Below are positions 50,167-62,518 of a DNA stretch of 64,000 nt, piece by piece. A model generated the notes under the pieces. The model was not told where the DNA came from and made no database searches. It was given only the letters and a program-made list of their open reading frames with translations. How positions within the stretch are numbered: position 1 is the first letter of the stretch; every line of letters begins with the position of its first letter. The translations under genes were made by a program, and so were the position numbers. The DNA is from Ancylostoma caninum (taxonomy: Eukaryota > Nematoda > Chromadorea > Rhabditida > Ancylostomatidae): the NCBI GenBank assembly GCA_037903475.1, contig JBAJFG010000111.1, positions 1,674,001 through 1,738,000 of the forward strand, in the 5' to 3' direction.

Positions 50167-50274
50167 ATGCGTTTATTATTTGTTATTTACACAGTTGTTG
50201 TCCTTCAAATAGGAATCCAGGCCGCTGACCTGTTACGTACACCAACCAAAAACGATGTCCTCCATTTTAGGTAA
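50167..50274 (+). other. Short signal-peptide-like ORF 5' of DM13 gene B
   Basis: A 35-codon frame reads MRLLFVIYTVVVLQIGIQAA and then ADLL-type residues, a good secretion signal, ending just before the main start. It ends in a GTAAGA that could be a donor, but its phase does not fit the gene B second exon at 50514. It may be an upstream ORF, a decayed alternative first exon, or chance. Confidence 0.3.
50261..50270 (+). promoter_or_regulatory. Candidate spliced-leader acceptor of DM13 gene B
   Basis: TCCATTTTAG ends 11 bp before the ATG at 50282. It supports that start and would exclude the ORF at 50167 from the mature mRNA. Confidence 0.45.
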
Positions 50275-50281
50275 GAACACT

Positions 50282-53200
50282 ATGCTGTTAAGGACGACAA
50301 TATTGCTATCGCTCGGGATAGCAGGTATGTTAATTATCTGTAGATTATCAATCGACTTCCTTTCTCTTTTTTCTTTCCCTTCTTTTTCCTAGTCATTTTC
50401 AGCTCTTTTTTTGTTTTATCTATCCCTGAGCCTTCATTTAAGGAAGTGACCATACAAGATCTGTATGCTTGTGTCCAGCGGCTCGGAACATTGTACAACT
50501 AGTTTGTTTGCAGTCCTCGCCGAAGAAATAAATTCGTACGATCCGGACTATGGAACGTTTATTGGCGAGTTGCCAAACCTGGCAGACGGTGACGTTCGAG
50601 GGAAGGTCTACGTCGTAAACGATACGACACTTCAAATAGTCAATTTCACATATAATGGAAATGCTCCTGGTTAGTGGGAATTTGCTAATCTGGAAAAATG
50701 TTGAGGAATCCTGGGTTCAGTGCTTTGATCAACTGGGTTTGCTGTATACACTAACTTAATGAAATTAGTAAAATATAATCTGTTAGCTCAGAGAGTGTAC
50801 CATAGTGGACTTTGTCTGCACTTGCGACCGCTCCGGTTTTGGCCCTGCCGATAGACTTTTCTGTTAGTTTTGATATGCATGTGGTGTGATTCCGGGTGCA
50901 CTTCCTGAGCTAACAGACTATATGTATTTTTATTATATAAATATGTAAAATCATAAATCACCCATTAAACGTTCCAATGCCTTAGTTTACCTATTGATGA
51001 GTGCAGTAAAGGCCTGTTAAGATGTTTAGAATCCGTATAAGGGTAGTGCACAAGAAGGAGTCTGAAAATATATAATGGAATGCAAAGCTACAAAAAAATC
51101 TGTGATACTACTAGTGCCAAAACTCTTCTTCTATCACAACAAATCGATAGTGCCAAACCAAGGATTTTTTTCCAGTATTTCCGTCGAGTCTACAACGGTT
51201 CCGTGCGAATTCTCCACACTAAAAAGGCAATGTTCGTTGGTTGCAGTTAAGGCGGCATGTTTCTTTGATTCGAGGTCGCGTTTACAGACAATTGTCAGTG
51301 CGCGACGGCGAGCGTCACTGGACGTCTGTAGGTAGTAGAGAACAGACAAAGGGAACCTCACCGAGGCACTTCACCCGCATTGTTCCCAGTGTTATAAGAA
51401 CACCTAGGCCGATGGCTCCAACTCGTAGAACAATGCCGTGCGGCGACAAAACCCGCCAGCAAGCCGACAAGTCGCTCGAAAGTCTTCCGAGAACATAACA
51501 TCAACACGAATACGATGAGAACTGCCAGCAGTTAAGCGGGCCACTTTTTCCGAGCACTTAAATGCGCTCATAGGCGTTGATATTATCTTCGTGGCTACTA
51601 TTATCGTACGGTAATTTACAATCCGTAACTACCATCGTCAACCCGCTACACGATTGCCAAGGACTTGCCACGATTGTCGTCATTTAATATGCCTGTCGTG
51701 TCGCGAGGTGAAGGTTGCAAGGAAAGTGATTTAGTGAGGACGACCTTTGAGGTGTGGATGTGCTGGCAACAGGCCAACAATTAGCGATCGTACGCAGTAG
51801 ATAATTAGCAGAAACACTGCCTGCCTAACAGTTTGAGTAAAGAGCTCCATAAGAAACCATGAGAGGGATTAGGGGCCTATGTGAGTACCCTCCACGAAGT
51901 AGTTCTATTGTCGTGGATAGTAATATGAGTGAGGAAAGGAGGATTAAAGGTGGCTAGCAGTGGATAACAGCTGTGAGAATTAAAATTCTTGACATATTAA
52001 TAATTGGATTGCATTACTAATTGTGCGGAGCAAGGATAGAACTCTTTCCTTATCTCACTTATCCAAGAAACGTACTTTTTCCGTTAAAAAACTCGCTAGG
52101 TAAACGGAAACTGCCACAAAGTTCTTGGTTCCCCCCTTTCCCTCCTGCTAACGCTAACGTTACGTTGTTTTTTTCTCTAAAACAACCTTTCCTGCTATAT
52201 TCTTGTACGCTGTATTTATTCAGTGAATTCGATCCACAAGCCCATATTAAAACGTGTATTAATGGTTGTTTTGTACTAGGAGGTGGCATCATCTGTTAAC
52301 TCTGGTAAAAGGAAAAAGTGAAGGCAATAAAGATCTCCCTTGCTTCAAAGCAGCGAAAATTTGAATAAAACTCCAGTAGAAATGTTTGCAAGTCTACATA
52401 TCTCATTCTACATAGTCACCATTCCAGATCTCTATTTTTGGATGGATCGCAAGGAGAGTCCCACAACAGATGGCACCAAAGTACCATCATTTGAATTTGG
52501 GTCAGTATCTTGTTTCAACGGCCTCTCTTGTTGCTATGATGGAAATGTGCCAAAATTCGGAAATAATTAGTAGTCGTATTTTAGAATAACTCCGCTAGGA
52601 AAATATGAAAATGCTGAGCAAGTGGTTCTCACTCTTCCTGGTCGCCACAAAATCACCAATTTCAAGAGTTTCTCGTTGTTCTGCTATAAATATGAGGTAA
52701 TAATTTTTGTTCCTGAAGTATAGCTGGTTGTATTATAGTAGTATTCATATGTATTTATGACATGTTTTAGCACAACTTCGGCTCAGTAGCCATTCCGGAA
52801 AACCTCATTGTTCCACGACCACAATTTTTGGCCAGCGAACTGAAGGGCAGCCGGTGAGATTGGAAAAACATGTGCTAGATAAACACTAAACCTATTTTTG
52901 TGTTCCAGGTACTCGGTCGGATCAGGTCCCATTCTCATTCTTGACAAAAGGACTATTAAAATTTTCGGATTCACCTTTGACGCTGACAAAGCTCCAGGTT
53001 AGCGCTTTCTCTATGGTGATACTCATATGTATCTCACTAAAGTTTTAATGCAGATGGATACTTCTTCGTTGGAAGAGGTCCAAATGTCGCCCACGATGCC
53101 GGAGTGAAGGTACCGATTCGAGGAAGAGATACTCCAGAGCTGTAAGTTCTGACATGTTCTTCCGTGGTACTAGCATTTATTGTTAGCCATTCCGTGCTCT

Positions 53201-56200
53201 GGCTCTGAGATTTTTTCATCCTGTCATGTGTAGTTCTCCATCTGCTTCCCAGCTTGTAAACAGGTGTCGTTTTCAAAAAAAAAAAACCAAATTTCGAAGC
53301 AACTCTGAAAAATTAAAATTCCTGGAGTGAGGAACTAATGAATGCATTCTTTCTTCTCACGGAAGAGTGCGAAGGTAATTTGCAAGGCTGGTTAGCTCTC
53401 ACAACAAAAAATAGTGTTTGCTGGTCAGGTGCGCTTTTGTTTATACAGCAGGCCCTCGCGTGAGTTTTCCCACAATTTCGTCAAGAGATCGGATGTTTTG
53501 TTGTGCACTGATGTTGGACCATCACGTGAAGTGTGATGAGGAAGACGATTTGAGGTTGTGATTCAAGCATTCAGCGTGCAACTTGTTTTCATCATTCACA
53601 GCTCCTATGTATAATGTAGGATTTCCTAAGTCTTCTGGAAAGTCTCTTGTAGAGAAAAGAAGGGTTAAGTTGTTATTTTTAAGACAATTATTGGCAAGGC
53701 CTCAAATTTCCCATAGTGGATGGAGTTTTGTGCAGGGGTTTCCAATTTAGATTTAGTGTTCCCACACAAGAATGTTGTTGAATTTCCAACAAATAGAAAA
53801 GGTGGCAACCACGGAAACCTGCTTTCTTATGGTCAAGCGTCATCTCTCCTGTTATTAAGCTTCGTCAAAAATTTCACTGCTTTCGCTTTTCGAAAATCAC
53901 AGTCGCTGCCCCCTTCCTATGAAGGTCTCAGAGGTGCTGATTCTGCTTTTCCTATCAAATTACTTGAACAGATTGACCTAAATTCTGGATATTATAGCAC
54001 ACCCGGTGTGCACATTTTATGCTATTACAGTCGGGTCCGGCAGCCACTGCAGATGGGCGCCGGCGGGCGCCGGCCGCCGCTACCCTCCGGCGCCCCGGTA
54101 TTAATGAGCTATGAATCACTCGAGCTTGGGAGAAAACAAAGAAAAATACAATTTCAGCCCATAGTAGACGGAGTGCAATGGATATGTTAAGGCTATAAAG
54201 CAGGGGACCATTTTCACGTTTTTTCATTTTTGTGATTTTCATCGGGAAAGATTTCTGAATACACAGTAACCGAAGCCAACTCTTCCATTTTCTGCTATAC
54301 ATAGTACACTGCTTCGCGAATACAAAAATGGCCGTTATTCTTCTATAGATGGACACAGTACTTCAGTTATCCCATCTGAATAATAAAGCTCATCCAATTC
54401 GGGATCCTCAAAAATAATTGAAATCCGTATAAATTGTTCCATATCCATTGCGAAGTAGTTCTACCGCTGTCATTTATCTTTCGTGGAGCAGTCCTTTACC
54501 GCGGAGTTACTCTCTCCCAATTTCCCTCAACTTTGAAAAAGTGGTTTTTCACTATTACTTACACTATTACTATTACTTACACCTACACTTATCGTAGTTT
54601 CTCTTCAAAAGAGTTTTCCACTATTACTTACACTTACACTTATCGTAGTTTATCTTCGAAATTTATGCAAAACGTTGCCGGATGCCTTCCTGGACTACCC
54701 GAAGGAGATCACGGGGGACGTTCCAAGCAGTGAACCCCAAACACTGCGATACTTAACTCTGGATCTCCAACGGAGTGGAACCAGCGATAGGGACAGATTG
54801 CAATCTGCCGCTCAAACCACTGAGCCATCCGGGCTACTTTTTATGTTGGAGTTTGTTAGATAACTGCAGCAGTCGTAGGCAGCATACTATATGTATTTGC
54901 AAAACGGGGGCACAGGGCAGGATTCGATCCCCTGACCACCACAACGTCGATCATTCGCTCAACCCACTGAGCTATGCGCGCACGCGATGCAACAGACAAA
55001 TAGTGTCCACTCTTACTTACACTTACACTTATCGTAGTTTATCTTAGAAATTTAGGTGAAAAGGGAGTTGGGTGGGGCCACTCCTGTGAAGCCTAAGCCT
55101 AAGCCTTAAACCCATTCTTAAGCATAGGGTTAGGCTTATCTACCCTGTCTACTATGGACTAAAATTGTATTTTTCTTCGCTTTCTCCCAAGCTCGAGTGA
55201 TTTATAGCTCATTAATACCGGGGCGCCGGAGGGTGGCGGCGGCCGGCGCCCGCCGGCGCCCATTTGCAGTGGCTGCCGGACCGGACTGTATTTTCTTTTA
55301 GATAGCTAATTGGCTCCAAGGATACGATGACGAGATATCTAAGGTTATGCGTACTTGCTATGTATAATGTGTTTGAAATCTTTTTTTAATAGTTGAACTT
55401 GAGCCAATTCTTTTACTCGAACGTTTTGAAAAGAAGTAGGAATATTAAAGAGAAATGCAAAGAAAATTGTGCTTCTTTTTAGAAAGAGCAAGATTAGGAC
55501 TGGTTAGCTCTTGATAATTTTGAATGTGCCTTTTTAGAAAGCTGAGGGGCCACTCAGATTTTTTTAAATGGATTTAATAACGTCATAGAAGCCTTAGAAC
55601 TAAATTGCTGCAGAAATCCTTTCCTTTAAGGACATTTTCCGGATATCTTCCAAGTGTTCCACTGTTATAAGATGCCAGCAGATCATTCCTTACATTTGAA
55701 TGAGCCTCCAGGGCAGGATCATAGGCATTCTCCGTCAAAATCTTAACATTAATGGAGATAAATGAATGAAGAACATTAGCAAAGAACATGCTTGACAACA
55801 GCTGTCTCACCAGAGCAGTTTGCAGCGACCATATTCTGCAACGTGGTATCAGCAAACACTGCATAACTTGAACTGCAAATCGTTTTACTTACTGTTCGAA
55901 CGGTTCACGTGCTGAACACGTGAACCATATCGCCGCCTACACTGTCTGATAGAACAACCACCTGTTGTAGGTGGCACCACTGTGCTGGTTTCGCACCGTT
56001 AGGACCAACCTGTCGTCTTCCTCACTGGCTACTGGGTGGTCATGCTAGGTGATCTCACTACCCTCCTCGTAACAAGTCCTCTACTGGTCGTCTAAATACT
56101 CCTTCTATAAAGGCAGTATTCTAATGAATCTTCTGAAGGACTTGAGGGTTTTCTTGTGAATTCCTCCTGGTAAAGCTAATAAAATGCTTCTGAATATTGC

Positions 56201-59200
56201 GGGTGTAAAAGTTAGTGTTAGACGAAAAAGCGTCTACCGATTCTGCAATGTCTTTCTGGTGGGTGGCAAGCATAATGTGAGTTTTAGGTGTCTTTTACAC
56301 AAATACTTTACAATATCACTGAGGTAATGATGGTAATAGGAACAATTCGTTGTTCAGGATCACTGCGATGAACGAACGATACCGAGGTGGACAAGATCTC
56401 ATCATCGATCTCCCAGCTGACTACGACATTCAGCATGTTGATTGGCTGGCCATCTACTGCTACAAGTTCCGTGTCGACTTCGGTCACGTGGCTATTTCAA
56501 ACGTTTCATCCAGGATTCCACCTTACGTACCTCCTCAGAAGCGAGTAAGTCGTCAATTCTCTTGTAGTCGGCTTTAGACAGTACAATATTGTTCTTTCTG
56601 CACAAAAAATTACTTTTAAGATGTCTTTTTTAAACTCAAATCAATTCCAACTAATCTTTGTGAAGTTAGTTGGGATGCTGCCACTAATCTTGTCTTGCCA
56701 AACAAATGACGCTACCAGTAAATGGGGTTTCCTTGGACTGGTTGTAGGCAGTCATTAGCCCTTTTATCTCTACAAAAGCTATTTTGCAACATGATCAACA
56801 ACTCTGTCCACGAACAGTGTTGTCTTTGCATAAAGGTATTTTCCGACTTATGAAACCTGCAAGGTCAGCTCATGATAACATCTTTTCTGCGAACACCGTC
56901 AGATGCAGTGATAAAAAAAGTTGGCGCAACGATAATTGCTGTCGACGAAGCGTAATGAGGATTTGGGTCGTCATTACTATCCTGAGACGAACAGGTTCAC
57001 AACGTTTTCGCTTCAGTTCGACGACATTTCTTCTGTGGATGGATGGCCTGTGACGTCATTGCTCGGAAACGAAAACAGGCGGAATTTCACATTCCAGTTA
57101 GGAATTCCTGGAGGAAAGAAGGGATATCAGGTATGGGTGGACATATCGAAACCAGTCCGAATAAAATATCTATGTAGGCCTACGAAGTCGTCAACAAATT
57201 TTCTTCAGGCGATGGCACGTGCACGACCTGCAAAATACGTATGGTACGTGAATGGAGTCCTCGGAGATATTTATCTGAAACGTGGAGTAACCTACGCATT
57301 CATGTGAGTGGCCACGCTTCGATGTTTGTTTTGCATTTGATGAACGTCACAAGTGACGTGTTACAACTAACAACTATGTGCTGTCTACTAGTATGCGGCG
57401 TACTAGTTCCTCACTAGACTTGTCACATAGGTCTGTGAGTCACACTTCGGCACGTGCAAAAGTGCAGGATCACAGTGGTCGTCCCACTTGATATGAAAAA
57501 CATAACAGCCTACGCAAACGAGAGAAAGAGATTTTCAGCGTGGAAGGTGGATCCGACAAGTCAACATCCGAATTCTATAACCCGTTGTACATTACCGATA
57601 ATCAATCTGGAGGTTATGGGAAGTTAAGCAATGAGGAAAAGGAGGTATGTACAGCTTTGCACTAGATAATATTACCTAAAAATTTGAATAATCGGGGCTT
57701 TACGAAATTATAGGGTATAACATTGTAATCCTCTAGTCCCAACGCCTACGTTTCTAGAGAGCTTTTTTTTTCTTATTTGATATAGTTCCAAATATGTAAT
57801 CCTCGACTAGGTTTTTTTTTAAAATCGTATGCTCTAATTCTGAATTTGCGCATGAACAGGTACAGCTAATTTAGAAGTAGAAGTCAAATTTGTTCTTATG
57901 TTTTGTATAAAGTAATCAAATCTGCACAATAGAATGGCTCGAGCTTGTTTCAGCAAGTGAACCTGTTCTCTGGATCTGATCCATCGCGGGTGTCTGGCCG
58001 GTTGTGTATTTGGACGAGTGACGGTGGGTTCTCATGTACTTGAACATACAAAAGGGCAACTGGATTCAGAATAAAAAAGTCGACTCTTCAGAATAGTGAT
58101 TATGTTTTTTTACGGACGAATGGAATCTTGGGGGCTATTACAACGCAGGAGTTTGGGAATGAATAATAAAAAAAAACCTGAGACGCACGCAAATCTAGGT
58201 GCAGCATACGTATGCAGATCCTGGTTATTTAATAGACTCATTTGAGTCTGAGATCTGGTTTCTAATTATTTTAACGAGACGATATTCTACGAAAAACTTT
58301 GATAATACAAAATATCCTGGAATTTGCTGCCATCACTACATTATTTGCTATGTTATTCTAAGGTGCTTTACATTGGCATTAAGTTAAATATTTTTTTCAT
58401 AATGGTAGGTTTTTCCTCCATTTTTGCTCACTTCAGTGTGTCACCTTACGCGAAACACATTATCATTTCATTTTCTTAGCATGCATCCGTAGAAAAAAGT
58501 TTTCCTCTTAAGAATACTAGAAAACTGTTGCGAGTGGAGATTTAGAGGAACGTCTCTAATTTCCATCCTTCCTTTTTCGGGAATAAGTTGTACAGAAGTA
58601 GATTTTACTACTCTCTTTTCCATGCAAAATAGGAGTGGTATCGCTTTTGCCTCTCCATAACTCTTTTTATTGTTATTCCTTCGACAAAAAAAATCACACA
58701 ATCAAAAATAGCGATTTCTGTTGCTTTCTTTCTGTGGGATGAGCCATTTCAAAATCGAAAATCTCGAAATTTCTGCAGTTCCTGTGACATCCGAGACAAT
58801 CTGCATTTTAATAATCATAAGCCTACAAAAATTTCCACAAGAAATTTGCCCAATAATTTTTATATTTTAAAATTTCCATAGGCTGTGATTTAATCATAGG
58901 CTCACAAAAATGTGCCTGAAAAATCTGAACTACCACAATCAATCAATAATTAAAGACACCTGTAATATTGATTAGAAATGAACCTCAATACTTGTAACAT
59001 TTCCTAAAGACATCAAAGAAATGTGCCCCATAATTTACAAGTTTATGTAACCCATACACGACCTCACATCGATTTCTCCACGCAGCTGAGGAAGAAAAAA
59101 GTAATGGGATCTACACCCATCCTCACCACGGCAAATATAATTCAGCTGAAACGGCAATTTTTATTTGAAGCCACAAATTAGAAGCAGACGATCATTCACA

Positions 59201-62200
59201 TTTTTTGTAAAGCAGTGGTCTCTGTCGTTGTGTATAAAAGTGAAAGTTTGTTTGTGTATCTGTGCGCTTCTATGTGCATATGTTTTGAATGGATAAAGGG
59301 GCTAAAACCGTTCCAGACCAAATTTTGCGCACACAATTCAAGGTAGTATGACACTTTCCTCCTGAAGCTACTCCAGGACACTGAAAGCAAATATGACAAC
59401 CATTTTGCACATAATTGCCTGCTTAATGATTTATTAGTTTTTATTTTTCGCTCATTCTAGCTGGGGGTCGATAAGGATATATCTGCTAGGATTTTTTTCA
59501 CAACGCTGAGGACCTGGCTATGTGAAAATATCAATTTATTGACTCTGTCTTTTTTTGTATTTTTGTTTGGGGTCAATAAGGTTATGATCAATGGTGTTTT
59601 TGAATACGTTGACCCGGATGTGATAAATATTCTGCACGTGAAGATATTTCATTATCAATTTTATTCTTCCTATGATATTTTTTCTGGGATTGGGTTGCTG
59701 GAAACGTGTCTACTGGGGTTTTTCAATAAAATACAGATGTGAGGACCAAACTGAACAAAAATATCAATTTATTGATTCTTTTCGCTTTCGCACCAGAGCA
59801 CGTAAGAGCGCGCTTGTTCGAGTTCTCGAAGATGCTGAGGACAACTGTGACAAGCATTTCATACAAAGCCATTATCCAAATAATTCTACTGGCTTATTTT
59901 CTGATAGATCGGTAAAAAAATGGGCAGATTCAGTTAAGGTTCTGATCACCAGAATGATGTAGCAGTTTATTTTTTATTTTGTGAAATATTTTCTCCTAAT
60001 TGGTAAGAGATTAAAGTTATTATTTATCAAGAAGCAGTTCATAAGCAGCAAGAACCAGTAGTTATAGGAATTTTAGTAATTTCATTCAGCACTTAATGTT
60101 TTCAGACAACGTTGATCCTGCTCAGTTCTCCACATTTGCCGATTTCCGGAAGACGTTGCGCTTGAAATGCGAAACGGATAAAGTGGCAGCTTACTTCCAG
60201 TTCACTCCTGATGAGAAAACTCCTGATACCCTTTATTACCAGGTGGGCAACACATCTTACATAGAAGAAGTTGCAGGTTTTTTGTAGTATTTATGCAAGA
60301 ATGTTTCCTTCAAAGATTTGCAGTCAAACGGGAACCAGTTTTGTTAAAAATGAAAATTCAAAAACTCTGGGGAGAACGACTATGTGTATGAACGAAAGCA
60401 AAATTAAGAAATAAAAATTTTGGGTGGGAACCACTGCTGCTTTGGATATAAATGGCCAAGAATTCAAGCGAGCAAAGTGTATTAGATCGCTTTATTTCGC
60501 ATTGAACAATCATTCCGCAAAAAGAGTAGTCACCTTGAATAGGGTTTTCATTGCTGTTGTTGATAGAGTTTTGATTTCTGAGATCCTGTACCCTTAGTAT
60601 TCCACATTCTCATTTGTTCGCACACTGGAACAAGGTCGAGAAAACCAAATTACCGTCTATATGTAGGTTTTCCGGTTGTCCTTAAAAAGCTCCTAAGTTC
60701 CCACTTAATTTAGCTCTCCTGACGAATTCTTCGCTATGCCTCAGCGATTGTTCACTTAATAGGGATAGGAATATCCTTCATTGAAGATTTTTTGTTTTTG
60801 GTATACGCATTCTTCTTGTAGAACTACTGAACTAAAATTAAAAGTAGTGGACTTTGGCGTACCTGAAAATTGCATCAGTTTTATTCCTCTATCGTTCGTC
60901 ATGGACGAAATAAATTACCTAACTAAGGATTGGTTTGTTTCGAACATGGATTTTATACATCTTTTTTTTTGCAATGAAAACGCTCCTTAGAAATATTTGG
61001 TCCCTCGCTCGACGCAAGAACTGTATAATGGTCGATTCTTCGCTGAAAGCTGTTCGACTATTCAGGATTGAGTGAAAGAACACCACATGCTTAACAATAG
61101 TGATGCGAACGGCGCCCTTTCAAGCACCCTTCTTGATTTACATGACAACGACGACAGCGATCGAGATGAATCGGTAGATTCAACGCCCCGTGATTCTATG
61201 CGATTTGCACTATGTGTTACCCTTGCTGCTGGTGCAATTCGACGTCAATCTTGTGATGAAAAGCAGTCTTGCGGACGGAGTTTAACAATTGCTTATCGGC
61301 CTGATAATACACCTGTCGCGGATAATTGAAGCTAAGAATGTTTTCCAGTAAAGGCTAAATGGAACTGGCCGGTCTATGTGACGCAACAAAGATGAAAAGT
61401 TCACTGAATATAGCGAGAGTGTTGAAGAATTCAGTGCTATGAAAACAACGTGTCTCGTTTGAATGGATCATAAAGAGTTCTATTCATCCAGGATACCATA
61501 AATAGTCCCGGTTTGACTCGTAGACTCATTAACAACTGTTAGAAGAAGTAATCACGTGACCTGGACATTGGGGAGGGGAATTTCAGCCTTCAGTGTGTTT
61601 TGAGGTATCGGAAGAGGATAAGCTTCCTGGAATGTTGGGCAGCTCTCAGTATTCTCGCAAATTCTCCTTGTTAAGTTGGTGAACCAACATTACTTTGTAG
61701 TATGACAGTTTTCCGGAAAGTTGGTCATAGTTAAATGATTTACCTAATAAAGTTCATAGGCTTACATTTCCAGGTTGAATACTCTTGTACAGGACACTCT
61801 TACACGTCACACATTTGCTACAACTTTGACTCCCGGCAAATAACATATCCATGAATAGCGTTTTTCTGGATGAGCTTTGATTCCAAGGGGCCTTACTCGT
61901 CTATAGTGATAGAGTTGCAAAATTTACACCAAGTTCTCCATGGACTTCAGCCTCCGGTTAATCTTGTCATGTCACGACACATCTCTTCTCTTCCTGTATA
62001 GGGCTTTCCTTTTTGAAACTTGCTTGGATAACAACTGATGAGGGGGACCAAGGAACTTTTACTGTTGGTTTGGTTAGGCCAATACCGAGTAATCTCATAT
62101 CTTATCCAAATTACTACTTGTAAAAGTCTAGTAAAACTTCGCAAACATTGTGGATACTTTCACGTTTCGAACAATATCGGCTGAGATTGCTCTACTGAAC

Positions 62201-62518
62201 GTATAGGAGAAATCAAGTAGAATATCTGGATTCCACATTCGCATCCACATCCATTTCAATACAAAAATATATGCTTTGATTTTGATGGGGAAGAGGTGAT
62301 CTAACCACATTTATTTCCAGAGTTACTCTCAGTACAACATGGGCTGGAAGATCCACGTTGTAAACGAGCTGCCAACGACAATTCCTGATGTCAAGGAAGA
62401 GCCATACGTCTACGAGCAGTGGCTGCAGACGCAAAACGTCCAGGAGCCGCACACGTCGTCCACTGCGCGATTGTTCGGATTCGCGTTATCGTTGCTCTGT
62501 GCTGTGTGGCTGTTCTGA
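50282..62518 (+). CDS. Skeletor-like protein B with two DM13 domains, probable GPI anchor
   Basis: Same family as gene A. Fourteen exons join in phase: 50282-50324, 50514-50669, 52428-52500, 52585-52696, 52771-52853, 52909-52997, 53054-53141, 56358-56544, 56951-57130, 57209-57303, 57539-57644, 57954-58023, 60106-60242, 62321-62518; 538 residues. Signal peptide MLLRTTILLSLGIAVLAEE. DM13-1 (about 25-145) has YGTFIGELPNLADGDVRGKV and SFSLFCYKYEHNFGSVAIP; DM13-2 (about 150-275) has VDWLAIYCYKFRVDFGHVAI; both keep the conserved Cys. The C-terminal Skeletor module (about 280-490) has AKYVWYVNGVLGDIYLKRGV and YNPLYITDNQSGGYGKLS, ending with LYYQ/SYSQYNMGWKIHVVN. The last 17 residues (ARLFGFALSLLCAVWLF) form a hydrophobic tail after small residues, as in GPI signals. 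The DOMON domain of Drosophila Skeletor is missing. The CGACGAAG acceptor before 56951 is weak. A transposon sits in intron 53142-56357. Confidence 0.88.
54761..54837 (-). repeat. tRNA-like module 1, copy 2
   Basis: It is identical in its box motifs to the copy 1 module: GATGGCTCAGTGGTTTGAGC and GGTTCCACTCC on the minus strand, with no proper acceptor stem. Confidence 0.55.
54906..54981 (-). repeat. tRNA-like module 2, copy 2
   Basis: On the minus strand it begins GCGCGCATAGCTCAGTGGGT, with an intact A-box match and GCTC/GAGC D-arm pairing, and continues to GGGGATCGAATCC (B box). The acceptor ends do not pair, so a functional tRNA is unlikely, but pol III promoter activity is possible. Confidence 0.6.
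55091..55108. repeat. Telomere-like motif, copy 2
   Basis: GCCTAAGCCTAAGCCTTA recurs at the same place as in copy 1, so the motif belongs to the element rather than marking a local telomere repair event. Confidence 0.6.
59130..59600. repeat. Dispersed repeat, copy 2
   Basis: It matches 35688-36290 in several ordered blocks (see that entry), and lies in the intron 58024-60105 of DM13 gene B. A further partial unit (ATATCAATTTATTGA-like words, 59520-59560 and 59760-59775) repeats locally. Confidence 0.5.

Larger units (their letters stand above)
54028..55288. mobile_element. CAGT-ended TIR element with tRNA-like cassettes, copy 2 (1261 bp)
   Basis: Same structure and orientation as 30494-31703: inverted repeats of about 150 bp beginning CAGTC(G/C)GGTCCGGCAGCC, TA flanks at 54026-54027 and 55289-55290, no transposase. 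The 42 bp direct repeats are at 54624-54665 and 55013-55054. An extra partial duplication of the CTTACACTTA-rich stretch (about 54548-54620) accounts for most of the length difference. It is inside intron 7 of DM13 gene B. Confidence 0.85.

Noticed and set aside
54906..54981. Functional tRNA gene
   Set aside because: The A and B boxes are present but acceptor and anticodon stems do not pair; it is repeated within a transposon.
57431..57500. Exon starting at 57431 in gene B (reading ESHFGTCKSAGSQWSS)
   Set aside because: Its phase does not fit the donor at 57303, whereas the acceptor at 57538 gives YAF-I-VEGGSDKS in phase and matches the family.
61072..61329. Acidic 85-residue frame in the last intron of gene B
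   Set aside because: No acceptor/donor pair fits the flanking phases, and the direct junction 60242-62321 matches the family.
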